A stretch of DNA of 8,102 bases from a bacterium (GCA_014729955.1 WJJA01000490.1:1-8102); one strand, 5' to 3'. Counted from the stretch's first letter, positions 1 through 6,889 are shown. The notes: generated by a model from the letters alone, not told the origin. Numbers and translations: made by a program.

Positions 1-1
1 G

Positions 2-154
2 AAGCACAAGAGCAAGGGCGGACGCAGTCATGTGCGTAGCGGAAAAAAGAAGCAATGGAGCAGCGAATTCAGCCCTCATGTAAAAAGCGTCTTCAAGGAG
101 CTGAACGGCGAGCTGCTGCTCAAACTGGGCTACGCGGACAATATGAACTGGTAG
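2..154 (+). CDS. Sulfotransferase family protein, C-terminal fragment
   Basis: Only the last 50 codons are present; the reading frame is open from base 2 and stops at TAG 152-154. The fragment contains HVRSGKKKQW followed by SSEFSP, then a helical stretch ending LLLKLGYADNMNW. This matches the usual end of PAPS-dependent sulfotransferases: an R(K/S)GxxxxW element that helps bind the 3'-phosphate of the PAPS donor, then an F-(S/T)-P turn, then a closing LGY...NW. By family knowledge such enzymes move a sulfuryl group from PAPS to a hydroxyl or amine on a sugar, lipid or small molecule. The substrate cannot be told from this fragment. The catalytic N-terminal P-loop lies outside the window, so the call rests on the tail motif alone. 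The next gene on the same strand starts 220 bases downstream. Confidence 0.62.
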   Translation, partial: KHKSKGGRSHVRSGKKKQWSSEFSPHVKSVFKELNGELLLKLGYADNMNW

Positions 155-223
155 GGCGATTTCCAGATCGTTTACGGCATCGATGCGCTTCGATCGTGTT
201 GCCCATATCCCTCCCTCAAACCA

Positions 224-253
224 TTGACTTCCATCCTCTTACGAGTGCATACT
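224..253 (+). promoter_or_regulatory. Weak candidate sigma-70-like promoter for the GNAT gene
   Basis: TTGACT at 224-229 resembles a -35 box. CATACT at 248-253 lies 18 bases further on as a poor -10 box. It sits about 120 bases before the acetyltransferase start. The match is visual only, and Bacteroidota-type promoters have a different consensus, so it is tentative. Confidence 0.22.
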
Positions 254-259
254 GAAGTA

Positions 260-277
260 GAATCGGTAAGCCGATTC
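260..277. repeat. Short perfect inverted repeat upstream of the GNAT gene
   Basis: GAATCGG (260-266) and CCGATTC (271-277) form a 7-bp stem with a TAAG loop. It lies just after the candidate promoter and about 100 bases before the GNAT start. It could be an operator, a 5'-leader hairpin or the end of the sulfotransferase transcript. No T-run follows it. Nothing else is evident in the 155-374 gap. Confidence 0.35.
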
Positions 278-374
278 AGGGCGATGGACCAGCTTCTGTC
301 GCGCCTTGTACAAACACCGGCGTATTGCACGCTCGTTCGCTGCCATGGATGCCCCGCCGGGAAAGGGGGAAAGC

Positions 375-989
375 ATGGAAGAAGCGACCACAACCGACTA
401 TCCGAAATGGGTCAGTTGCCGTGGAGATCTCCAGGTCCTGATCCGACCGCTTGAAACCCGCGACATCGACCGTCATGTCCACATGCTGCGCGCCTTGCCG
501 GATGCCGACCTCGCCAAACTGCCCTGCAATGTCTTCGATCCGACCTATCCCGACCAGATGCGCGATGAAATTGAGAACGGCAGTGTGCGACGCCTGGTGG
601 CTTGGGTTGGCAATGATGCCATTGTCGGATCGCTGGCCCTGTACCTCAATTCGCAACGATGGTATCGTCACACGGCCGGAGTCACGCAGGTGACCCATCC
701 TGAATATCGTCGCTACGGCATCGGAACGGTTCTGTTCGACGAGATGCTGCCGCTTGCGAAATCTCTCAACATCCACAAGGTCTTTACCGAAGTGAGCGAC
801 ATGCACAAGGAGGGTTTGTCGCTGCTGCGAAGCATCGGTATGAAGAGAGAGGGAACACTACGCGAGCATCTTGTGGACAAAAAGGGCAACTTTCACGATC
901 TCTACATTTATTCTATTACGACGACTTCCGCCTGGAAAGGGATGCTGGAACGTGCCGGCGAATTCGCCCGCATGAGTCATCGTGTCTGA
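375..989 (+). CDS. GNAT family N-acetyltransferase
   Basis: A 204-residue cytoplasmic protein of typical length for a single-domain GNAT enzyme, which transfers acetyl from acetyl-CoA to an amine. The acetyl-CoA-binding motif A is visible at residues 103-121: VTQVTHPEYRRYGIGTVLF, with the (Q/R)xxGxG core at R112, G115 and G117. The preceding beta strand (residues 82-90, AIVGSLALY) and the later GLSLLRSIGMKREGTLREH segment (147-165) with a closing HDLYIYSI strand also fit GNAT folds. That tail resembles RimI/RimJ-type or small-molecule acetyltransferases. ATG 375 is chosen because AAAGGGGG at 362-369 is well placed before it. The frame also contains ATG 345 and TTG 306, but neither has a convincing ribosome-binding site. 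The substrate is unknown. The stop is followed within 16 bases by dispersed repeat copy 1, so the repeat may be in its 3' untranslated region. Confidence 0.9.
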   Translation: MEEATTTDYPKWVSCRGDLQVLIRPLETRDIDRHVHMLRALPDADLAKLPCNVFDPTYPDQMRDEIENGSVRRLVAWVGNDAIVGSLALYLNSQRWYRHTAGVTQVTHPEYRRYGIGTVLFDEMLPLAKSLNIHKVFTEVSDMHKEGLSLLRSIGMKREGTLREHLVDKKGNFHDLYIYSITTTSAWKGMLERAGEFARMSHRV

Positions 990-1005
990 TCCTGGGAGAC
1001 AGTAT

Positions 1006-1264
1006 GCCCGGATCATTTACGAGTTCATAGAGCGTCAGATGCGAGGCGCGAAGGATGAAGCTGTATGGCAATACCGCGAATCCTTCGGAACAAAGCAGAT
1101 GACGTGCCCGGGACCGCCCGAAGGGTGAATGAATACATGAGTCTTCTTCTTTACTTTAAGGTACAAACCGTCGCCGGGAAGAAGTGACAAACCGGGGAGC
1201 ATCTTCTTGTAAAAAACAAGCTCTTACCATAGATCGCTTTCCTCATTTATGAAATATTCGGGTT
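1006..1264 (+). repeat. Dispersed structured repeat, copy 1 (full length)
   Basis: This stretch matches 4306-4563 with about 22 differences over roughly 247 aligned positions (hand alignment), in the same orientation. Its first ~110 bases also match 7925-8060. Visible structure: outer stem GCGTCA (1032-1037) with TGACGTGC (1100-1107); inner perfect stem CGAAGGAT (1049-1056) with ATCCTTCG (1080-1087); a small CCC-GAA-GGG hairpin at 1117-1124; and a further stem from 1150-1157 paired with GAAGTGAC (1181-1188). CTTGT-AAAAA-ACAAG at 1206-1220 can also fold, but it is not kept in copy 2. No open frame is conserved between copies. It could be a structured RNA, a MITE-like element or an mRNA 3'-end element; which one cannot be decided here. 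Confidence 0.85.
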
Positions 1265-1311
1265 GGTCGCACCTCGAGTTCTGCAGGCGCAACACGCCGT
1301 CGCAGAATAGT

Positions 1312-1392
1312 GTCATCGCGCCAGGACCGCCGGCGGGCAAGCCCGCCGGGAAAACGGAGGGCAAGCGAGGCGCATGCCGGTATCCAGTGTCA
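1312..1392. repeat. Nested palindromic intergenic element
   Basis: Outer arms CATCGCGCC (1314-1322) and GGCGCATG (1369-1376) pair with one bulged base. Inside lies a perfect 9-bp arm, CCGGCGGGC (1330-1338) with GCCCGCCGG (1341-1349), around only AA. It begins GTCAT and ends CCGGTATCCAGTGTC, which resembles the GTCATTCCGGC...GCCGGAATCCAG palindromic repeats found between genes in many proteobacteria and other phyla (general knowledge). It has no T-run on either side, so I do not call it a terminator. Confidence 0.5.
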
Positions 1393-1413
1393 TTTATAAG
1401 AATACCAATATCA

Positions 1414-1453
1414 GTTCTTTGTGGTTCTCTGAGGCACGGAGACCCACCGAGGA
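1414..1453. repeat. Possible short intergenic repeat with a CACGGAGA-like motif
   Basis: TTTGTGGTTCTCTGAGGCAC is followed by GGAGACCCACCGAGG. The stretch has an internal near-repeat (CACGGAGA / CACCGAGG) and resembles the 'accacagaggcacagagac' type sequence often seen dispersed in metagenome-derived genomes. That likeness is from memory and there is only one copy in this window, so confidence is low. Confidence 0.2.
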
Positions 1454-1504
1454 TTACTACCCTGCACGGTCTGGGAACCCGAAACCGAAGCGAAGCGTAG
1501 CTCT

Positions 1505-1542
1505 CACGCACCGAAGGCGCGTGAAACCCGGTGTCGTTCATA
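1505..1542. repeat. Second, diverged palindromic element
   Basis: CACGC (1505-1509) and GCGTG (1519-1523) form a short hairpin. The following bases, GGCGCGTG...CCCGGTGTCGTTCATA (1516-1542), align with the right end of the 1312-1392 element and its flank, GGCGCATG...CCGGT...TGTCATTTATA. It therefore looks like a partial diverged copy of the same element family. The remaining bases between the two elements show nothing I can name. Confidence 0.35.
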
Positions 1543-1544
1543 GA

Positions 1545-1584
1545 TCGAACAGGCTGAGGGGCTCACGCTCCTCAGCCTGTTCGA
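1545..1584 (-). terminator. Long hairpin, probable transcript end of the T9SS-exported protein gene
   Basis: TCGAACAGGCTGAGGGGC (1545-1562) and GCTCCTCAGCCTGTTCGA (1567-1584) form an 18-bp stem with one G-T position and a TCAC loop. It lies 63 bases past the stop codon of the leftward gene ending at 1648, a sensible place for a terminator. Neither strand has a clear T-run after the stem. It may act as an RNA-stabilising 3' hairpin or be a mobile palindrome instead. Confidence 0.5.
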
Positions 1585-1647
1585 GTTAAAAGGTATGGCG
1601 GGATGGGGATACCGGCGAAGCCTTATCGCCTGCCCCCGGACACCGTA

Positions 1648-3942
1648 TTACTTGAGCAGGTGCAGACGTGTCGTCTGCATCTCGCCGGCGGCACGTACCT
1701 GCACGAAATAGATCCCACTCGCCCAGCGGCTCGCATCCAGGGAAAGCGAGTGCAGTCCGGCGGTCATACGACCGGTGTAGGCACTCATCACCTGTTGCCC
1801 CAGGGTGTTGTAGACCGCCACTTGAACCGTGGAGGCTTCCGGCAGGGCGATCTCCAGGGTCGTCAACGGGTTAAAGGGGTTTGGATAGGCGTTCACCATG
1901 AGATGGTCGAAAGGCACGCTCTCTTCTGATCCGTCGTCCACGCTGTTGATGCCGAGCAGATCAAGTCCGCGGCCGTCGCCCGGATCGCGCCAGACTTCCG
2001 AATTCACCGTGTAAACTACAAACGCCTCACCCACCTCGGAATCCTGGTACCATCCTCCCACAACGCTGATCCATTCACCGTCACGGGGTCGTGTTTGTCC
2101 GGCCGGCTGGTACTGATCATCTCCGAAGGTCAGCGGCAGCAGGTCGGAGCCGTTACCGGTCGCGAGCACCATCTCACCCGAGTTCGGATCGATGACCAGC
2201 ATGCCGTCCGCCTCCGCCAGCAGAGGGACTGTACCTTCATAGGGCAGACCGTTGACACGACCGATGGAGTCGGGGTCGAACCATGTCTCACCGTTCAGCT
2301 CGAATACGATGACCAGCGGGAGTCGCTGTTCGCGTTCGATCAAGCCGCCTTCGATCTCGATGAAATCACCGTTCTCGGGGCGTTCAGCACCGCTTGGCGG
2401 CTGGTACCACGGCGGTCCGAAACTGAGGTGGTAGTCGAGCGAATCGTCATTGTCCACATGCAGGAAGTAGTGGGTAAACAGATTGTTTCCGCGCAGCTCG
2501 ACTGTCCCTTCGAGACTGATCGGTTCATATTCACCCCACCAGGGCCCGCCTCCGCCTTCAGTGAGGGTAAAACTCAGCTCGACGGTTTCGCCTTCAACCA
2601 CTTCGAAGGCTTGCATCTCGCGTTCGAAACCGTGAGCACGTGCGATGCCGGTATACTCGCCGACCATCACGTAAGGGAAGTCCGCGACGCCGGCCTCATT
2701 GGTGTGCAGATGGTAGAGGGGACGGTTGGAACCGTGAGGTTCAGGGCGAAGCTCCATCAGGGCATGGACAATTGGCCGGCCCTCCTCGTCCTGGACCTGC
2801 GCCTCCACATGGCCGGCTTCCGCTCCGCCTTCTTCCAGTACGAAGTCCAGGGTTGTGGTTTCGCCGGCAACGATCTCCACGGTCTCCTCTGCCGGTGCAA
2901 ATCCCATGTGACGTGCAACCGCGGTGTATTCGCCGGCAGGGATGTGGTCGAAGCCGTACGCCCCGGATTCACCGGAGAAAGCGACCCTGAACGGACGGTG
3001 ATGGTTCGGAAGGTGCAGCGCGATCATGCTGCCGGGCAGAGGGTCGCCGTCCACCGAAGTTACCGTGCCCTCCAGTACGCCCATGTGGTTACCCGGATCC
3101 TGCAGCGTCACTTCGACGTAAGTTGTGTCGCCCTCAAACACTTCGATTTCGACATGAGCTTCCGGTCTTCCGTAAAGAAAAGCGACCAGGAAGTATTCTC
3201 GTGCGATCACCGATTCAAACGTAAACTCGCCCAGCGAATCGGTAAAGGTGCGATAGTGAGGGTCACGGTTCAGCTCAACCTGTAGCAGGACCCGCGCAAA
3301 GGGAAGACCGTTGCCTTCCTCGTCCATTACGACACCCATCACCGTGCCGGTCGCAGCTTCGGTGAGGGTATAACTGACTTCGGTGACTTCGTCGGCGATG
3401 ATCTCAACGGTGTCTTCATATGGTTCATACCCGGGTGCGAGCACCTCAACACCCCATTCACCTTCCGGAAGGAAGTCGATGGTAAAAGTACCGGTGGGAA
3501 GGGTGTGGGTCCAGCGTGGTATGTTCTCATCAATCCAGACACGCACCAGCGCATGGGCAATCGGGTCGCCTTGCTCATTGTGCACCGTCCCCTCAAGGCT
3601 GCCCAATTCCGGTGGTGCCATCGGCTCGAGTATAAAATCCACGACGGTGGTACCGTTGGCTTCCACCTGCACCGGCTCTTCGCCCATCTCGTAGCCTTCC
3701 GCCATTGCGAGGGCGAGGTAATGCCCGGTGGGTACGTTTTCAATCGTGTAGTGACCGCTGGAATCGGTGAAAGTGTGTCCGAAGGGAGGGGAAGCGTTGC
3801 CGCGAAGCAGAACATGTGCGTGCGTGATCGGGTCACCGTCGGTGTTCTCGACGGTACCGGTGACCGTACCGGCCTGCACCGCTGCCGGAAACGCCGCCGC
3901 AACCAGGATCAGGAAAAGCGCAACAACCGTCCAACGTTTCAT
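1648..3942 (-). CDS. Secreted T9SS cargo: five transthyretin-like repeats, duplicated unknown module, Por sorting domain
   Basis: A 764-residue exported protein. Residues 1-24 are a Sec signal peptide (MKR, hydrophobic core, AVQA cleavage site). Five carboxypeptidase-regulatory/transthyretin-like beta domains follow at about 25-107, 114-195, 198-282, 288-370 and 377-462, each with the pattern G-x-V...G-x-P-(h)...G-x-(F/Y)...G-x-Y...G(F/Y)...V...L. Residues 501-557 and 600-654 are two copies of another module (FGxxxYQP, RPxxG, GG, NxExWxDP) that I do not recognise. Residues 680-764 are a type IX secretion C-terminal sorting domain: YPNPFNP (686-692), YNTLGQQV (711-718) and GIYFVQV (743-749). 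By family knowledge it crosses the outer membrane and is released or anchored at the surface. ATG 3942 is preferred over TTG 3948 because GAAGGAG (3957-3951) lies 8 bases before it. Likely adhesive or structural; no catalytic residues are visible. Confidence 0.9.
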   Translation of the reverse strand: MKRWTVVALFLILVAAAFPAAVQAGTVTGTVENTDGDPITHAHVLLRGNASPPFGHTFTDSSGHYTIENVPTGHYLALAMAEGYEMGEEPVQVEANGTTVVDFILEPMAPPELGSLEGTVHNEQGDPIAHALVRVWIDENIPRWTHTLPTGTFTIDFLPEGEWGVEVLAPGYEPYEDTVEIIADEVTEVSYTLTEAATGTVMGVVMDEEGNGLPFARVLLQVELNRDPHYRTFTDSLGEFTFESVIAREYFLVAFLYGRPEAHVEIEVFEGDTTYVEVTLQDPGNHMGVLEGTVTSVDGDPLPGSMIALHLPNHHRPFRVAFSGESGAYGFDHIPAGEYTAVARHMGFAPAEETVEIVAGETTTLDFVLEEGGAEAGHVEAQVQDEEGRPIVHALMELRPEPHGSNRPLYHLHTNEAGVADFPYVMVGEYTGIARAHGFEREMQAFEVVEGETVELSFTLTEGGGGPWWGEYEPISLEGTVELRGNNLFTHYFLHVDNDDSLDYHLSFGPPWYQPPSGAERPENGDFIEIEGGLIEREQRLPLVIVFELNGETWFDPDSIGRVNGLPYEGTVPLLAEADGMLVIDPNSGEMVLATGNGSDLLPLTFGDDQYQPAGQTRPRDGEWISVVGGWYQDSEVGEAFVVYTVNSEVWRDPGDGRGLDLLGINSVDDGSEESVPFDHLMVNAYPNPFNPLTTLEIALPEASTVQVAVYNTLGQQVMSAYTGRMTAGLHSLSLDASRWASGIYFVQVRAAGEMQTTRLHLLK

Positions 3943-3950
3943 CGTCAAGT

Positions 3951-3957
3951 CTCCTTC
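3951..3957 (-). promoter_or_regulatory. Ribosome-binding site deciding the start of the T9SS cargo gene
   Basis: On the minus strand GAAGGAG is followed by eight bases and ATG at 3942. The in-frame TTG at 3948 would be only two bases from it, which rules that start out in practice. Confidence 0.7.
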
Positions 3958-3988
3958 AGCTTGAGGTGCCGGTACTATTCAATGATAT

Positions 3989-4003
3989 AACATACAATAT
4001 GTT
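3989..4003. promoter_or_regulatory. Small palindrome in the upstream region of the T9SS cargo gene
   Basis: AACATA (3989-3994), CAA, TATGTT (3998-4003) is a perfect 6-bp inverted repeat in an AT-rich patch 47-61 bases before the start codon. Position and composition suit an operator or a promoter region for the leftward gene. The half-site resembles that of the palindrome at 6937-6950, although the spacing differs. Confidence 0.3.
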
Positions 4004-4063
4004 GAAGGCGCACACCCGCGAATCGAGCAAGTCAAAAAGAAGTGTCTCCTGCAAACATGGGCA

Positions 4064-4283
4064 CGGCAGGTCCTGGAAGGATGAAGCCGCTCGGAGAAGC
4101 GCTCGGTGGACCGACTCAGATGAATTGCAGGATACTGCCGCCAAGTCACATTTGCCTGCAGCAAGCAGGATCTGACGAAACGTTGCAGGAAGGTTGTTGG
4201 AGCGAGTCTGAGAGTTATAGGAGCAATGAAAGAACGTTGTGTCGGCTCTTGGCTCGCGTCAGCGGGGTGTGACCCGACACCCG
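4064..4283. other. Stem-rich intergenic stretch, possible structured RNA or diverged repeat
   Basis: Several nested inverted repeats are visible: CGGCAG (4064-4069) with CTGCCG (4135-4140); GGTCC (4069-4073) with GGACC (4108-4112); CGCT (4088-4091) with AGCG (4098-4101); CCTGC (4155-4159) with GCAGG (4165-4169); GACGAAACGTT (4174-4184) with AACGTTGTGTC (4233-4243); and GGGTGT (4265-4270) with ACACCC (4277-4282). It shares GAAGGATGAAGC (4076-4087) and AGATGA (4118-4123) with the dispersed repeat, about 30 bases apart here and 35 in the repeat. No convincing gene is present. It may be an old, diverged family member directly ahead of copy 2. Confidence 0.35.
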
Positions 4284-4305
4284 AACTCGATCAGAAACGG
4301 ACTTG

Positions 4306-4563
4306 GCCCGGGTATTTCACGAGTTCAAAGTGCGTCAGATGCGAGGCGCGAAGGATGAAGCTGTATGGCAATACCGCGAATCCCCCGGAACAAAGCAGAT
4401 GACGTGCCCGGGACCGCCCGAAGGGTGAATGAATACATGAGTTTTCCTCTGTTACTTCAAGGTCCAAACCGTCGCCGGGAAGAAGTGACAAATTGAGGAA
4501 CATCTTCTTGTAAAACCAGTCCTTACCTTAGATCGCTTTCCTCATTCATGAAAGATTCGGGTT
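4306..4563 (+). repeat. Dispersed structured repeat, copy 2 (full length)
   Basis: It has the same orientation as copy 1 and is about 91% identical by hand alignment. The outer stem is GTGCGTCA (4330-4337) with TGACGTGC (4400-4407), fully paired if two G-T pairs are allowed. The inner stem is weakened here (CGAAGGAT against ATCCCCCG). The third stem is GTTACTTC (4451-4458) with GAAGTGAC (4482-4489). The shared sequence runs through GGGTT and so includes two bases of the stop codon of the leftward receptor gene. Read on that gene's strand, the repeat forms the immediate 3' flank. Confidence 0.85.
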
Positions 4564-6889
4564 AGAACTCCAGGCTGATACCGATCGAAGGCAGCACTCC
4601 GATGCCGCCCGGTTCCTCCGGCTTCATTTCGCGATAGTTCCACTGCGGGGGCTCGTTGAACTGGAAGCCGTATACGTTCTGCACGTCGATATAGCCGATA
4701 ATCGTGTAGTTGCTGAAGAACCAGCGTCGGTCCACACGCAGATCGACGCTGTGGTTCGGGTCCAGCCGCCTGCTGTTGTAATCCTCGACGTCCTGGGTGC
4801 CGTCCGGGTTGAACGGCGTGTAAGGTCGCCCGGTCGCAAAGCGGAACTTGCCGGAGATTTCCCACTTTTCGCTTAAAATGTAGCCGCCGCCTACATTCAG
4901 CAGCACACGCTGGTCAAAACTGCTCGGGCGAAGGACGCCGTCCTGCGCACGGAACTTCGACTCATTCAGACTGACTGCAAGCAGCCCATACCAGGGTACT
5001 TCGGAAAAACGTTTCTGAAGTGTCAATTCCACGCCGCGTGCCCAGCCGGACCCTTCGCTGACCAGCGGATCGAGCCCAAACGATGCGAAACCCTCATCGA
5101 TTCCGCCGAACCCGGCACCGGTATTCGCCATCGTCAAATAGGGGCGTGATTCAGATACCGGATAGTCGTAATAGTCCTTATAATACAGCTCCACTTTGAC
5201 ACGCGAATCCTTGCGGAAATTGTAATCGAAGCCGACGACATACTGGTAGGCGCTGATATATTCGAGCACGCGGTTCTGCGGATCGCCGACGAGCCAGATA
5301 TAGGAGGGTGTCTGTCGGTAGATACCGACGCTGCCGTTCAGGTTGAAACGGCCCTTGAAGGGCACCTGCACCGACATGCGCGGCGACAGGGCGACGGGAT
5401 TTTCGATCCAGTTGAAGTAGTCAAGCCGGCCGCCGACGGTCCAGCGAAGATAGTCGAACTTGTGGGAAATCTGCGCGTAACTCGCAAATTTCCAGGCGAG
5501 GGTATCGTATTCCGAATCGGTATACAGCGTGTCGCCGAAAGAATCGACCGTGCTGTCCAGTTCGACATCGGCATGAAAACGAATCCCCTTGCCTACCACG
5601 CCGGCTGTAAAATCCGTGCGCCTGGTCAACGGAAGCACCAGGTCCGAACGCAGGGAATTCTCATGCTCGTAGGACTGGTTCTTGAAGAGAGTTTCGATCC
5701 CCCCGGACGGGTTGGAAGGATCCCACGCCTGCTGTTCGGTATCGTACTGTACGAACGATTGTCCGAGTGTGGTCGTAACAAATCCTTTGCCAAACAGGTG
5801 GCGCCAGGAGAGACCGCCGACGGCGTTCACCTGGCTTGGTGCGAGCACACGAGAATTCTCATAGCGCGCCTCTTCATCGTCATTGAACAGGCGCACGTTG
5901 TCCAGCGCGGTGATCCCGAGCAGCGTGACCTGATCGCGCGGGGTGATGTCATACTCCGATTTGAACAGGAAGTCCCAGTATTCCGGTACAAAGTTGAAGT
6001 CAGCCGCCTTGAAGATGAAGTCGAGATAACTGCGGCGTGCGGAGAAGAGGAAGGTGCCGTCCTCGCTCAACGGCCCTTCCAGGTTAAGACCGAACTGAGT
6101 CGCGGAAATCGTACCCTTGCCGCCAAAACGGTCTTCGCGCCCGTTACGAAGATCGATCGAAAGAACACTGGACAGACGGTCGCCGTAACGTGCCCCGAAC
6201 CCGCCGGTCGAGAATTCCGTGTTGTCGACAAAATCCAGGTTGATATAGCTCTGCGGGCCGCCGGAAAAACCCTGCGTACCGAAATGGTTGATGTTGGGGA
6301 CACGGATCCCGTCGACGACGTAAAGGTTCTCCGCCGGCGATCCACCGCGCACGATCAGATCGTTTCGTCCGGCTGAGACCTGCGCGACTCCGGGCAGAAT
6401 TGAAACCGCACGGACTACATCTTCGAAACCGCCGGGAAGACGGCGGATCTCCTCGGACGACTGGATTGTAGTGCTGACCGGACGGTCGGGGGTTTCACGG
6501 AAATACCCGGTGGTAAAAGTGACCTCTTCCAACTGCAGTTCCATCTGCAACAGCTCGAAATCGACCACGGCCGGTTTGGCGGCGGTGACGATGACGTCGG
6601 AGACCGTGTCGGTACGGTACCCGACGACAGACGCGGTCACGCCGTGAGTGCCGACCGGCACATTGCGTATTTCATACCGGCCGTCCAGGTCGGTGGCCGC
6701 GCCGAGTTCCGATCCCACAACCACCACATTGGCGCCTGCCAGCGGTTCCTGGGTGGAAGAGTTCACGACCGTGCCGGTGATGGTTCCGGTCGGAGTTTGA
6801 GCAGCAACGGGTCGTGTCGCAACAGAGGCTGTTGTGAAGAAAACAAAGGCTGCAAGCAAGAGAGATAGTGCCGGCGTTCTTATGTTCAT
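4562..6889 (-). CDS. TonB-dependent outer-membrane receptor with N-terminal carboxypeptidase-regulatory-like domain
   Basis: A 775-residue outer-membrane protein. Residues 1-30 are a signal peptide (MNIRTPALSLLLAAFVFF..., PVAA-Q). Residues 35-115 are a carboxypeptidase-regulatory-like beta domain (GTITGTVVNSSTQEPLAGANV, DLDGRYEIRNVPVG), as in many Bacteroidota TonB receptors. Residues about 135-255 form the plug, with LIVRGGSPAENLYVVDGIRVPN (178-199) as its conserved core. The rest is a beta barrel of alternating aromatic strands ending SIGISLEF, with the C-terminal Phe expected for BAM-assembled proteins. EEVTFTTGY (121-129) may act as the TonB-contact region, but no classical TonB box is clear. 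It should import a substrate by energy from TonB-ExbBD; the ligand is unknown, and no SusD partner lies beside it. The start is ATG 6889; the ribosome-binding site is modest (AAGGA 11 bases upstream). Confidence 0.93.
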   Translation of the reverse strand: MNIRTPALSLLLAAFVFFTTASVATRPVAAQTPTGTITGTVVNSSTQEPLAGANVVVVGSELGAATDLDGRYEIRNVPVGTHGVTASVVGYRTDTVSDVIVTAAKPAVVDFELLQMELQLEEVTFTTGYFRETPDRPVSTTIQSSEEIRRLPGGFEDVVRAVSILPGVAQVSAGRNDLIVRGGSPAENLYVVDGIRVPNINHFGTQGFSGGPQSYINLDFVDNTEFSTGGFGARYGDRLSSVLSIDLRNGREDRFGGKGTISATQFGLNLEGPLSEDGTFLFSARRSYLDFIFKAADFNFVPEYWDFLFKSEYDITPRDQVTLLGITALDNVRLFNDDEEARYENSRVLAPSQVNAVGGLSWRHLFGKGFVTTTLGQSFVQYDTEQQAWDPSNPSGGIETLFKNQSYEHENSLRSDLVLPLTRRTDFTAGVVGKGIRFHADVELDSTVDSFGDTLYTDSEYDTLAWKFASYAQISHKFDYLRWTVGGRLDYFNWIENPVALSPRMSVQVPFKGRFNLNGSVGIYRQTPSYIWLVGDPQNRVLEYISAYQYVVGFDYNFRKDSRVKVELYYKDYYDYPVSESRPYLTMANTGAGFGGIDEGFASFGLDPLVSEGSGWARGVELTLQKRFSEVPWYGLLAVSLNESKFRAQDGVLRPSSFDQRVLLNVGGGYILSEKWEISGKFRFATGRPYTPFNPDGTQDVEDYNSRRLDPNHSVDLRVDRRWFFSNYTIIGYIDVQNVYGFQFNEPPQWNYREMKPEEPGGIGVLPSIGISLEF

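Noticed and set aside
2095..3285. A 396-codon open frame on the + strand
   Set aside because: It runs antisense to the well-supported T9SS cargo gene, has no recognisable domain, and is explained by the GC-rich codon bias of that gene.
4061..4095. Likeness to the signal-recognition-particle RNA tip (CAGGTCC..GGAAGGA..AAGCC)
   Set aside because: The GGAA tetraloop closed by TCC/GGA and the AGCAG internal-loop strand are not properly placed, and the rest of the SRP RNA is not found.
4330..4345. GTGCG at the outer stem, resembling a group II intron 5' end
   Set aside because: No domain V, no reverse transcriptase gene, and the element is too short; copies 1 and 3 lack GTGCG at this point.
4291..4503. 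A 70-codon open frame on the minus strand inside repeat copy 2
   Set aside because: A one-base gap between copies 1 and 2 near 1150/4450 breaks the frame, so the protein is not conserved in the repeat family.
5462..6376. A 304-codon open frame on the + strand
   Set aside because: It is antisense to the receptor plug and barrel, has no family likeness and lacks a convincing ribosome-binding site.
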